This document shows, piece by piece, positions 33,906 to 44,476 of a stretch of 64,000 nucleotides of DNA. The notes beneath the pieces are model-generated. The model made no database searches, was not told the origin of the DNA, and saw only the letters and a list, made by a program, of their open reading frames with translations. Position 1 is the stretch's first letter. Every line of letters begins with the position of its first letter. The DNA is from Hybos culiciformis (Eukaryota; Arthropoda; Insecta; Diptera; Hybotidae), in NCBI GenBank assembly GCA_964007475.1, contig OZ023274.1, positions 57,675,576 through 57,739,575 of the forward strand, read 5' to 3'. The position numbers were made by a program, and so were the translations under genes.

Positions 33906-34154
33906 GATACCGGTTTCATGTGAGCATATGTATTTATCTATTACTAAATTCATTAAATTAAATTTAATATGCGAGTAAAAATAAAACTAAGTTATTCCTT
34001 TTTTTTATTCCTGCAGGGACAATATAGGTTAAACGTTTTTTAAGATGGTGTACACATTTTACTAAAATTAAAAACACGATTTTTAAATCCTTCTGCTAAG
34101 CTTATTATTGGTGAACATAAAATAACAAAAGATCATTTGAAGCATCTTGTAGAC

Positions 34155-34535
34155 CAGCGTTTCTCAACCTTAGGGTCGCGACCCGAATTTGGGTCGCGAA
34201 AGATTTTCAATGGGTCGTTTTAATGGAAAAATTCTAATACAAATGCTACATATATTTTTTCAAAAATAATAAAATATTTTGATTACGTAAGAAGAATTAA
34301 CCTATACCTTATTTTTCAAAAGATTGCTGTTTTAACATTGATAATTGAGTAAATCCTTTGAGCCAGACCTAATAAATTATCAAATAATTGTCAACAACAA
34401 ATAAGCCATTAAAATAAAAATAAATAAAACATTTTAAAGTTGTCTTTCATTTCTTCTACTTGTCAATGCATACCATTTTCATATTGAGGGTCGCGTTATT
34501 TTGTACTCATATTTTATAAAGGTTGAGAAACGCTG
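34155..34535. mobile_element. Non-autonomous hAT element, 381 bp
   Basis: The ends CAGCGTTTCTCAACC and GGTTGAGAAACGCTG are perfect inverses, flanked by the 8-bp duplication TTGTAGAC (34147-34154 and 34536-34543). The coding sequence of the surrounding gene continues in frame across the insertion when one duplication copy is ignored. It contains the palindromic pair GGGTCGCGACCC. Confidence 0.9.
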
Positions 34536-34900
34536 TTGTAGACAATGTACATAAAAATGAACATCTTCTAGCAGAGACAGATTTAAATTTTACGGATAAA
34601 ATGAAATTTGAGCCCATATTAAAATTTACCAGGGATGAAGTATTTAAGGCATTAAAATGTCACGTGGCAGAATCAGATGGAACCAGATTTTACCTTGAAA
34701 TCATGAAAGACCTAATAAGTGTCTTCATCGATGAAAACACACCACTAAGACCAAGAGTTTTTAACATCTGGCGAATTAATTTTATTTTAAGGGGCTGGAA
34801 ACAGAGTATTTTAAATGAAAAAAAAACGAATTTAAAAGATTGCTTCATTACAGCGAATACTGCAGCTTGTGTTGAATTAAACTCTCATTCCTTATTGTAA

Positions 34901-35699
34901 TTTATTGAAGAGGCACCGCCAAGAAACAAAATAGCTTTGTAAGGGATTTCGAAGTCATTACTAGAATGATTGTTCATTGTAATAGATGACTTGTTAATGT
35001 TGCAAAAGCACTTACAAACCTAAAAAAGGCGAAAATTACTAGACTAAATTGGATGAATAAGAAGGTAGAAATGGTAATGTAAGGGGTTGTTAAGAGACTC
35101 ATAAGGCCTTACTAAGCCTAATTGTCGCTGGTATAACAGATTTTTTTTCTGTATACTATGTTTTTGTATGTGGTGGTACATGTTTTCATATTTTAACACC
35201 GATAATAAAATAAAATAGAATTAAATGTATGCGTATATAATGTATATAAAATGTGTATAAAGCAAATAGAATAATAATAATAAAACGTTTATGTGTGTTA
35301 ATATTTGCAAATAATTTTATCATGTGTTTTTGCATAATATGGCAAATACATTTTTTTAGAATAGCAATAATTATTGTAATATAATAATAAATATTACAAT
35401 ATTATAAAAAATATAAAATGAATTTTCCTTTGTAAAACTAGGATCATTGCATTTGTGCCTAAGGTGCAGTTCAAAATTAATGAGCGCTTCTAAAAAATTT
35501 TTAAATACAAAATATTTTCCTGAAAAAAAATTAAATTTCCATCCAAAAATTTATCATTTAATTTTTCTAATGGAGGACATAGGAATAATTTTATTAAAAA
35601 TTTAGTTTCCGAAAATAATTTTTTTTTTGTCCTGTATTCTTTTGATTTAAAAATAGTCATCGTACAATACTGTAAAATGAAAAATAAAAAAAATGTAAA
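34901..35699. other. Decayed gene interior and AT-rich DNA
   Basis: The first 200 bp look like eroded coding sequence of the surrounding transposase-like gene, with many stops. From 35120 on the sequence is AT-rich with no clear feature. Confidence 0.3.
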
Positions 35700-36130
35700 A
35701 AAAATGTAAAGGGGGATGGACATTTTTCCGAGGGACATTTATCCGCGATTTTTTAATGCGCGGCTAATTACCTTTTGCAAAATGGTATTTGTACGCGATT
35801 CTTTCGGGAAGGGGATTTTTCCGTCTAGTGCGCCCTATTTTTTTTTTTAATTAACGAGAAACCCCCTAGAGAACTAGTTCTTTGGAGTTTTCATGTTATA
35901 AATCGCGGACCAAGAACTCGTGTCCTGGGGTAGGGGGTTTCTCCTTAAAACAAAAATTAGGGCGTAGTAGAAGGAAAAATGCCGTGGAGCACGAGTTCTT
36001 TGGAGTTTTTATGTTATAAATCGCAAAATGTTACTTGTCCGTGCACAAAAAAATCTGTGACAAATGTCATTTTGCAAAATGTTGTTAACCCGCCCACAAA
36101 AAATCGCGGACAAATGTCATTTGTTCCAAC
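35700..36130. repeat. TCGCGGACAAATGTC motif cluster, right
   Basis: GGACATTTATCCGCGATT, AATCGCGGACAAATGTCATT and half-copies recur, the same motif as at 29487-29775. It also contains an inner duplicated pair around GTTCTTTGGAGTTTT (35877-35894 and 35994-36011). Confidence 0.45.
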
Positions 36131-36394
36131 ATTAGCTCAGTTATTTGAAATATTTTAACATCTAGTAACTAGTTTTATGAAATTTGTATCATGCAATAAA
36201 ATTGTTTATTCAAATTTTATATTCTTTTAAATTGCAGTAAAAAGAAAAAAAATTTAAAATGTTTTAAATTTTTTATGTTCTATTTAATATAAAAATTAAA
36301 ACTATTCTACGAAGCTAGTTATTTTCTACTACTGCAGTAAGCTACAAAAGAATCCATATAAACATGCGCACACTTTTTTTGTTTTGTGGTCTGA

Positions 36395-37670
36395 TACATG
36401 CGTATTGTTCTAATTGTATCCTTTTTCGAACCTTTAACAAAGCAACACATTCTTATGTAACAAACCAATACAAACATAAAAACACATCCCGGCTCACAAA
36501 TAGGGTTGCCAGACGTCCAGTTTTCATCTGGATTGTCCAGATTTCTCGGCACCTGTCCAGATTTTAAATTTTTCAAATCTGGACATCTGGACAATCCATA
36601 AATTTCAGTGACACAAATCTGGACATCTGGATTGTCCAGTTTTTCAATATTGTTAGCAAATAAAATAAAATTTGAAACAAAAAATAGTATTCAAAAACTA
36701 AATTTATTGTAAATATTATCTAAACTCAGTTCCACTACCGTTTTATATTTAAAATATTTTTTTTTATACTTTTCTTATTATAATGCATAAAAATTATTTT
36801 TTAGTTTTTTTTAAGTTTTCTAATTTAGGTTTTATGAACTTATAGTTCCTAATTAAATTAAATTGAACGAAATTATTACTTAAAACCGAGTTTTATTGCT
36901 TAATTCTTTAAAAACTCCAAAGTGGCTGAGAATAGAGTTTGGGTGGCTGAGACTGAGAATAGGAGAAAATGGTTTTTTTGCTTTATTCTACGAATTAAAA
37001 AAAAAATTAAATAAAACAATCCCGATTTATGTAGAAAAATGTCTGAAAAATACAAAAATCAAAACTTTATAGTCGTGGCAAGTGCTGATATTCTATACTT
37101 TTTGTTCATTCAAAGTTAAATAATGAGTCAGGTGGCTGAGAATTGGCTACTACCTACCTAGAAAAATGTTGAGTTCCACAGCCTTTTTCTTTACAAAAGA
37201 TGCACTGGTTTTATATAATTTAGATTGTATCATTATATAATAATTTTCAAAATTTATAATAAGAATTCATTATGAATTAATAAGCAATAAAATTATATTG
37301 ATCGATAAAAAAAACTAAATTAATTTATTTCATTGTAAATTTTGAAAAAAAATCATATCATTTTTGTCCAGATTTTTATCCAGATTTCTTTAAGTTCTGT
37401 CCAGATTTGTCCAGATTTGAACCAATAAAATTTCAATTTGTCCAGATTTCAGGTTTTTAAAAACTGGCAACCCTACTCACAAACCAACATATACTAGTAA
37501 TATCCTAAAATTATGAATTTAAATCCAAACACATACATACAGTATTAATAGTGTTCTTTTTCGAACCTCTAACAAAGCTAAATGTTCTAATTTATTAAAC
37601 CAACACAAACAAACGAACACATCCCAGCTCACAAACCAACACATATACTAGTTGTATCCTAAATTTATGA
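36395..37670. repeat. Tandem duplication split by a hAT element
   Basis: TTTTTCGAACCTTTAACAAA... to ...CTCACAAACCAACATATACT appears first at 36420-36500 plus 37476-37525 and again at about 37555-37670 (TTTTTCGAACCTCTAACAAA). This gives a unit of roughly 150 bp once the inserted element at 36501-37475 is discounted. Non-coding. Confidence 0.55.
36501..37475. mobile_element. Non-autonomous hAT element, 975 bp
   Basis: The ends TAGGGTTGCCAG and CTGGCAACCCTA are perfect inverses, flanked by the 8-bp duplication CTCACAAA (36493-36500 and 37476-37483). Subterminal regions at both ends are rich in TCCAGATTT / AAATCTGGAC words. No transposase frame was found. Confidence 0.9.
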
Positions 37671-37685
37671 TTTTAATAATCTAAT

Positions 37686-38256
37686 ACCTTGTTTACACCA
37701 AAATGGAATCATACTTTAATCCTACTTTAATCCTATGATTCAAAACGTACGTTTACACCAAAAAAAGTGGGACTTATTTGACATTAAAAAAAATTAAAAT
37801 TGTATAAAAAATTTACAAATAAAAAATTGATGAAATTTATGATAAAATACCTACCTAAAAATCTAAAATAAATAATAAAAAAAAATAAAGTTTTCTTTTC
37901 TACTCAAATTCTGTTAAACATTAATTTAAAAAAAAAAATTTAATTTTTTTCCAAAATTTTAAAATGTTTTTGATTTTTGTTTTGTCAATAAAAATATTTG
38001 TTTTTTACAATCGACACATCAAATTGTCACTTGTCACAAATTTTCATACAAACACAACTTCGTTTATTTTGCTACAATGATATTTAGTAAATTATGCTAT
38101 GTTTTATTCCAATTTATTTCAATTCATCCCTGAAATTTTTCTCGGATTGGCCAATCCAACTTGTAATCCGAGAAAAGTTTTTATATGAAAATGAGAGTTT
38201 CAATCAGAGAAAGGATTTGTTCCAATCCGCTTTTAATCCCTTGGTGTAAACACCGT
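37686..38256. mobile_element. 571-bp TIR element with AT duplication (TTTACACCAA ends)
   Basis: ACCTTGTTTACACCAA at the left and TTGGTGTAAACACCGT at the right are inverses with one or two mismatches, flanked by AT on both sides. Subterminal words TTTAATCC and AATCC occur at both ends. A 2-bp AT duplication is described for the ISL2EU group; that assignment is tentative. Non-coding. Confidence 0.6.
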
Positions 38257-38591
38257 ATAAGTTGATGTTTAATGCCGGTTTCGGATACAATTTAGTTTAA
38301 TAATTTTTTTTTTTATGATTTTGTTATACGTTCTTATAACATCATTAATTTCGACATTTAATAAGCAAAACTTGTTTGATAAAAATTCTAGTAAGGATCT
38401 AATAGTGGGAGAAAAAGATCTTTCTTTGGCCGAACCCACTATTATTCCATTATAAAGTTATTTAGGACGTATAACAAAAAAACTGAGACTAAAATGTTAC
38501 TTGGGCCTAATAACAATATTAAAGCCATATATCCATGGTTATTGTCGTCGCAGCCATGTGAGAAACTTTTTGCAGCAGCTCGTTCTCTAAT

Positions 38592-38994
38592 GCCTTGTTC
38601 AGACAATGAAATCTTATCATGATAATCTTACTTTTTGTGATTATCATTCTTTTTTTCATGATTTGCTCATACAAAAAAAGTGTCATTGGAAATCATGATT
38701 ATCGAAAATCATGAAAAATTTCAGGGATGAGTTTATAGTTTTTTACCATCCATGTTACCCATTTCCATTCATTCCTAGTTATTTTTGACTTATATTTTTG
38801 ACATATTTTCTTTATTTACAAAACAAAAAAAATTTGAGTAGCAAATAATATTTATGTTTTTATTTTGTTTGCTTTCTTGTTGTTTACTTTTTTTGTTTTC
38901 GTTCAAAATCGTGTTCACACAGGTTTTCAAAGTATGATTATCTACGCCAAATCACGATTACGAAATCATGATTTAGTCGTTGTCTGAACAAGGC
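38592..38994. mobile_element. 403-bp TIR element with AT duplication (TTCAGACAA ends)
   Basis: GCCTTGTTCAGACAA and TTGTCTGAACAAGGC are perfect inverses, flanked by AT (38590-38591 and 38995-38996). Subterminal ATCATGAT words occur at both ends. The host protein (RSL before, TQVFST after) continues in frame when the element and one AT are ignored, which fixes the boundaries. The ends resemble those at 37686-38256 in position and style (G/ACCTTGTT-A/C-ACA-CAA), suggesting related families. Confidence 0.7.
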
Positions 38995-40499
38995 ATCACC
39001 CAGGTTTTTTCTACTGTAATTAACTTTAATGTCCAAGATTTTTTAAGGAGGCTAAAAAGAATCCAACTAATTAATGATATTCCAGTGATGTTAAATGATG
39101 ATTTCGAGTTTTCTCGAAAAAAATTTAATTTAGATATTGCAAGTTCTGACAATATAAATAGCAATAATGAAATGTTGTCTAAAAATGACATTGACTTAGT
39201 AGTTTAAGAGGCCTTAAATGCTGCTAGAGATGAGCTAAAAAAATTTTCAATAGATCTTCCTGTCCAAAGTTTTTATAAATGTATGGTTAAAATTAATAGC
39301 GATCCATGTGATTTTTATGAAGATATTGTAGAAATGGAGTCGGAGCCGATTTCAACTCAGTTATCTACTGAATTGACTGAAGAAGAAAGTAAAGATCTCA
39401 ACTTCATTTCAAATAATTTTCAATATTTTGATTTAACTGGAAATGGTAGTTCTACTGATTCTACGAAAAAGTATAATGTTTTTGTTTTAAATAAAAAAAC
39501 AGAATTTATAAAGAAAAGCACATTATGTTGGTACTTAAATCATACAATAGAGCGGCCTAGTGTTGACAGATTAATTAGATTTATTCCTACATCAGGAAAA
39601 TCTTTTGTTGCAAAAAAGTAATTTTTATTTTATTTGTTAATAATGTGGGATACTTGCAATATTTGCATGTTACTATAATTGTGCTATTTTGATTTTTAAC
39701 TTGATGTTCTTGGCTGTGTTGTGTAGGTGATATTTTAATTTAGTTGGTTGAACCAGCCTTATTATTTAAATAAATGAGTAGTGCAATTATTTTATTTCTA
39801 TTGATGGACACTAAAGATTAAAATTAGTTGTTTTATTTTAAACATAAGGCTGCTTACACCAACTAAATTAAAATATCTCACTGTAATTTTTGTTGTTGCT
39901 TGTTTATTTTAATTCCGTTTTTCATTACATATTATTTATTTCCCTAAAACTGTCTTCTTGTAACTAAATTTAACCTTGCCTATATCGTTGCAATTTTGTT
40001 AAGCAATTACTTATTTAAATTTTACTTTTAGGACTGAAGTTGAAATAAAATTGGAAAATTACTATGCTGTTTCTTATGATAAAAAATGGTACTTAGGCCG
40101 TGTAATAGAAGTTGTTAACAAAGGATAAAAATAAAGTTTTTAAGCGAGAGTTTAGGTAAGTGGACTGAACATTCAAATATTTTGCATAGATAGCCATAAA
40201 AAATTATTTTTTCAAATTATCTGAACTCTATTCTCAAAATGTGTTCATAATACTAAAATTAAGTGTAATAATACTTTAAAAAATAAATAATTCTTTTTAT
40301 TTTAGGTAAATTTATTTGGCCAACAAAAGATGACATTGACATTTTTGAAAAGGAATTCGTATTTTATGGAACTATTGAACTCGAAGGAGCTCATCCATTT
40401 ACCATTTCAGTAGATGAAAAAAGAAAATTTGCAGTGTCTTCCTTAGATTTATTAATTAGAAAAAAAATTTAAGTATTAAGTTATATAAGGAACTCTCAT

Positions 40500-41095
40500 T
40501 CTTTTGGTGGCATTTAGCCATTTATTGTGATATTTGTTTAAACGCTCTTAGATCTAGACGTCTTAACTGTCAATAACCCTTGCGCAGCTTGGTTTAAGTC
40601 AATATCCGCTAACAGCATTTTGCAAGATTGATGATAATACTATGCGCTTTACTAATCCAAAATTTGTTTTGTCATCTTTCCCAGTTTTGACTTCAACTTC
40701 ACCATTACCTATTTTTAGTATATTGCCACCAAGGTTTAAATCTCCTTGCTTAAGCCTAAATTTTTTGCACCTTCCATAACTTTTGCAACATCAACTATGC
40801 AGCTATGTGAAAATTCTATGTAAAAGATCTTATTATCAATTTCCACATTTTCAACAGTTCCTTCTATAGCAGCATTCGCTTTAACTTCCCAAGTTTTTTG
40901 AGTCTACTATATATTTGTGCCTCAATTTCTTTTTGCATTTTTTGATAAATTTCAACTATTTTCTTATCAACTTATACATTAAAATCTGTTCCATTTATAC
41001 ATTAAAATCTGTTCATTTAAGACTAACTTCCTAATTATATCCTCTTGTTTATTTCCTTTGAATTCATCATGATACATCTTAAACATTGTAGGTAG
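40500..41095 (-). pseudogene. Degraded coding remnant, possibly of bacterial (endosymbiont) origin
   Basis: On the minus strand several consecutive stretches read as protein in alternating frames: MFKMYHDEFKGNKQEDIIRK, KIVEIYQKMQKEIEAQIYSR, AAIEGTVENVEIDNKIFYIE, LGGNILKIGNGEVEVKTGKD, IDLNQAAQGLLTVKTS. Four or more single-base shifts and a 22-bp tandem duplication (41000-ish) separate them. Smooth Lys/Glu/Ile-rich composition and Gly/Asn turns look like a low-GC bacterial protein, for example from a Rickettsiales symbiont, rather than a transposon protein. I do not recognise the family, and the origin is inference. Its upstream end is cut at 41096 by the end of a hAT element. Confidence 0.35.
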
Positions 41096-41480
41096 CAGTG
41101 CCGGCTTTAGCATATATCACTTTCAATCGGTATCATTGCAAAACCAACTAATCTTTCTTGTGAAATGGTTGACTTTAAATAATTTTTAATTAGTTTAAGC
41201 TTCGAAAAAGATCGTTCTCCGCTTGCAAATGATACTGGTAAAATTAAGAATATTTTAATAGCAATTACAAAATTGGGAAAAATGGAATCCAGTAGATTAT
41301 TATATATATTGCAAGATGTTAAGTGGGTTTTCATAGTCTTTCAAAAATTCCTTTGCTATTTTTAATTCAATAAATAATTCCGTTGAAGATATATCTTTTT
41401 TCTCGCCATCGGTAAGCATTATTTCTAAATCAGCACAATGTTTTTTTAATGTATTATCATCCATTTTGTAAATTTCTTTT
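41096..41480 (-). pseudogene. hAT transposase C-terminal fragment with its terminal repeat
   Basis: The element edge CAGTGCCGGCTTTAGC at 41096 is a hAT-type terminus. Just inside, the minus strand encodes the C-terminal dimerisation region (SFASGERSFSKLKLIKNYLK, then SQERL). Further upstream it encodes KKHCADLEIMLTDGE and STELFIELKIAKEFLK in another frame; the shift falls in an ATATATAT run near 41303. The family resembles hATs with a long dimerisation domain (ZMYM/TTF-like group; from memory). The other end of the element was not found, so it is truncated or eroded. Confidence 0.65.
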
Positions 41481-44115
41481 ATATTATGTATAAATTGAAA
41501 TTTTTCACTATATAGGTATTATACTATATTTTCAATGAAATTTTATTTAAAATAAAATTTTTTTAAAAATTTAAAAAACTTCTTCAAAAATAAAAAATGA
41601 TTTTTTTTTTTTTTGACATATTAATAGTACGTTCAGTAAGTACAGATTGTCCGTAGCTAAGGAATTCCCTTTTCTGCAAAATCCTGCAAATAACTTCTGC
41701 AAAGCCCTACGATAAGGACAGCTGTGACATTTCATTTTAAAATCATATACATTAAAAAAATTTATATGGGCATATTAAAATGTGTCATTTGTTGTTTTTC
41801 AGATTTTAAAGAATAATTTGTAACATTTATTAATAATATGCTTATATTTTGTTTAAGCAAATACAAATTTAATGAAATTTCAAAAATTCTGCATTTTCTT
41901 AAATGTTTTTAAGCTAACACATAAAATTTATGAAAAATAAAAATTAATACAAATTGTTTAGTGAAATGCATGAACAAAAATTGAGTGAATGTGTTTTTTT
42001 ATTTTTACATATATTTCTGTTTCCTACTCTGTATTGAATCATGCTGAATATCGCTTGCAAGTTCTTTAATAGAGCAAAAAAGTACAAACAATTTACTTTT
42101 TAAATAAGATCTTGTCTCACTTCAACATGAATTATTACTTCCAATTCACTAGTGATTCACCGATGAAAAAGTATTTCTATTTCTGAAACTAGTGTCATGC
42201 CATTTGAACAAATATTAAAAGTACAAAGCACCTGATGTCTTATTAACATTATGCCTTCTTTACGAAGTTTCTTAATTTTTTCTTGTTGTAGCCAATTTTT
42301 ATTTAAAAGTTAAAATGTTTGATATCTCGAAAAATAAAGAAGACATCGAAAATTTTTATTTAATTTGCATAAAAATCTGAAAACAATCATCATAAAGGAA
42401 GCAGAATAGCTATGTAGTAAAATGTAAACAAGAACTCGGTATAAACCTTTTTAAAGTATATGGGTTGAACTAAATTTGATAAAATATGTAAATAAAATTA
42501 AAAATTTTATATTTTTATTAAAAATTTTATATGTTTATTTAAAATTTTATATTTTATTTAAATAAAAATATTAAATTTCGAATTTTATTTAGGAAAACAT
42601 AAAATTTTGTTAAAATTCATTTTTTTTATTTGTTTTTAATCAAAATATTCATACCAAGATTCATCAATCACCCAGATTTCATGTATTAGCTTAAGTTTAT
42701 ATTTACTTTTTTTAATATTAATAAAGTTCATTATGTTCAGAATTAAACAATAATGTTTCACTAAAAAAACTATTTCTTAGGTCCTAGCGGAAAACAGAAA
42801 TGCTGATGTAAGGTCCAGCCATAGGTGGCCATAGCCACAAGCTGAAGAATGACATCATAGTCATTTAGGTTTAAGTTTTTTTTATATAGATTTGCGGTCG
42901 GGGTTTCTCAAATATATTTCTTCCTTCTATCTAAATTTTACCTTCTTCCAAATGTGACATCCTATAACCTCTGGTGTTCACTGTCGCGTACCCACCCAAC
43001 GACGAGCTTAGACCCGGCCTATGAACAGGATGTCTTAGACAGTGGACTCGGCACCAGATTTATGTCGGCAGGTAAAGTTACTTCATTAATCTTTACTTTA
43101 GCTAATTTTACTTTTCATAAATTTTTATGTTAAAGTTTCGGTGGTTCTTCTTGGACTAAATTTTGGAATTTTTACACTCCTACTTCCACCAATAAATTTA
43201 ATCGTAACAAAATGGCTCCTTATGTGGTGCTAAAATTTTTGTCATGGATAATTCAGACTTCAATCAATTCAACAACCAATTCATAACAAATGGGAATGTA
43301 AAAGTAACTAGCGTTTTAAATGTAAAAGTTTAATTGTTATTAAAAATGAAGAAAATTCTATCAAAAAAATTTTCAATTGTTTTTGAATTTACATTTAATC
43401 TTTCAAAAAACTAAATCCTTTGTTAATAAAAATATTTTAAATTTGATATACATATGCATTTTATAATTTAAATCTTATTAGGATACAAAAAAGATTTTTG
43501 ATATCAGTTATCAAAAAACTAAATTATTCAGCACGTACAAAAATTTATCATTTAAGTCAAAAAACTTTCTTAAGTAAAAAAAAAGTTGCGTACCATGATA
43601 ATGTAAGAATCGATAAGAATAATAATAGTAATGTACGTTCAAAGATATAATTTTGACTAAAATATGATTATATAGAATAAAAATATTATTAGAATTTTTT
43701 TAATTATGAATCAACAATGGATGAACCAAATTCAAAAATAAAATAAAACAAAATTTGAATTCTTTTTATTTTTAATTCCTTTAATATTTTTAATAAATAT
43801 CTAGACTTTGTGTGTTAAACTTATTTCTTAAAAATTGTTTCTATCAACAAATATTTTATTTAATAAGTATACTATGTAATTTAATATATAATAAAATTAA
43901 AAGAAAAAAAATTTAAACAAACATTACAAAACATTTAATCTTAATAAAATAAATTAAAACTTAATAATTACTAGCGAACATAAAATTCTTACAAAATTTT
44001 ATTCACACTTTATATAAAATTAAAATACAAATGTAAATTATTAATTCGATCGTAATTCATAATTAATTAAAAATATATATACATTATGCATATGACAAAT
44101 TTTTTTTAAATGAAG
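41481..44115. other. AT-rich DNA, nothing recognised
   Basis: No coding frame or terminal repeat pair was found. A GC-richer patch at 42780-43080 (GCTGATGTAAGGTCCAGCC, CGCGTACCCACCCAACGACG) is not AT filler and could be part of an unidentified element. GTACGTTCAGTAAGTACAG at 41629 looks like a lone element end. Confidence 0.3.
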
Positions 44116-44476
44116 TAGGGTACGAGTGGTATCATCTGACCCTCGGGATAATTTGACTTTGTCAAATTTCGATCGAAATCAATGAGTTAAAAGCTCGTCG
44201 TAAATGTTTTATGTAGCGGCTTTTAAATTAAAATTGACTCACTAAAACATTAAATCAGGTAACATGTGTTTGCAGATGTCAAATACAAAAACAAGATTTT
44301 TTTTTATGTTCTCAATAATTATGTTCTCAATAATTTATTTATAGTTTAGCTCAAACTTTTTACATTGGAAAAATTTAAAATTAAACTAAAAAAAATACAT
44401 AGTAAAATTTTTGAAAAATACATAGTAAAATTTTTGAAAAATAATTAACTTAAATACATACATATACATGTAATTA

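Larger units (their letters stand above)
31724..33911. mobile_element. FLYWCH-type Mutator-like element (MULE), 2188 bp
   Basis: The ends GGTTCCACCCAA (left) and TTGGGTGATACC (right) are imperfect inverses. They are flanked by an exact 9-bp duplication GGTTTCATG at 31715-31723 and 33912-33920, the length typical of MULEs. Inside lie a FLYWCH-MULE transposase and facing arrays of GAGCGAAA-type repeats. The left end is complex: the terminal sequence recurs at about 31938 (217 bp inward) and again inverted at 32280-32299. The element is inserted in the transposase-like gene at 30.8-40.5 kb. Confidence 0.85.
30773..40472 (+). pseudogene. Multi-exon transposase-like gene, family unassigned, split by nested insertions
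   Basis: Pieces in order: 30773-31086 (Arg-rich, NNGTPSKTRKETRTREQRIQ); about 31090-31723 (SGKIGYETIQ, VIMAQPYSKKTP, VLGYSSDGHTR); 34050-34154; 34544-34900 (DKMKFEPIL, CVELNSHSLL); about 38400-38591 (YPWLLSSQPCEKLF); 38997-39617 (QVFSTVINFNVQDFLRRL); and after an inferred intron 40032-40154 and 40306-40472, a C-terminal segment with YYAVSYDKKWYLGRVIE and IWPTKDDID. I know this set of motifs from insect and cnidarian transposon proteins, possibly P/THAP-related, but cannot name the family. Frameshifts and stops are frequent, so the copy is dead. Insertions lie at 31724-33911, 34155-34535 and 38592-38994, probably also within 34.9-38.4 kb. Removing three of them resumes the same protein. Confidence 0.6.
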
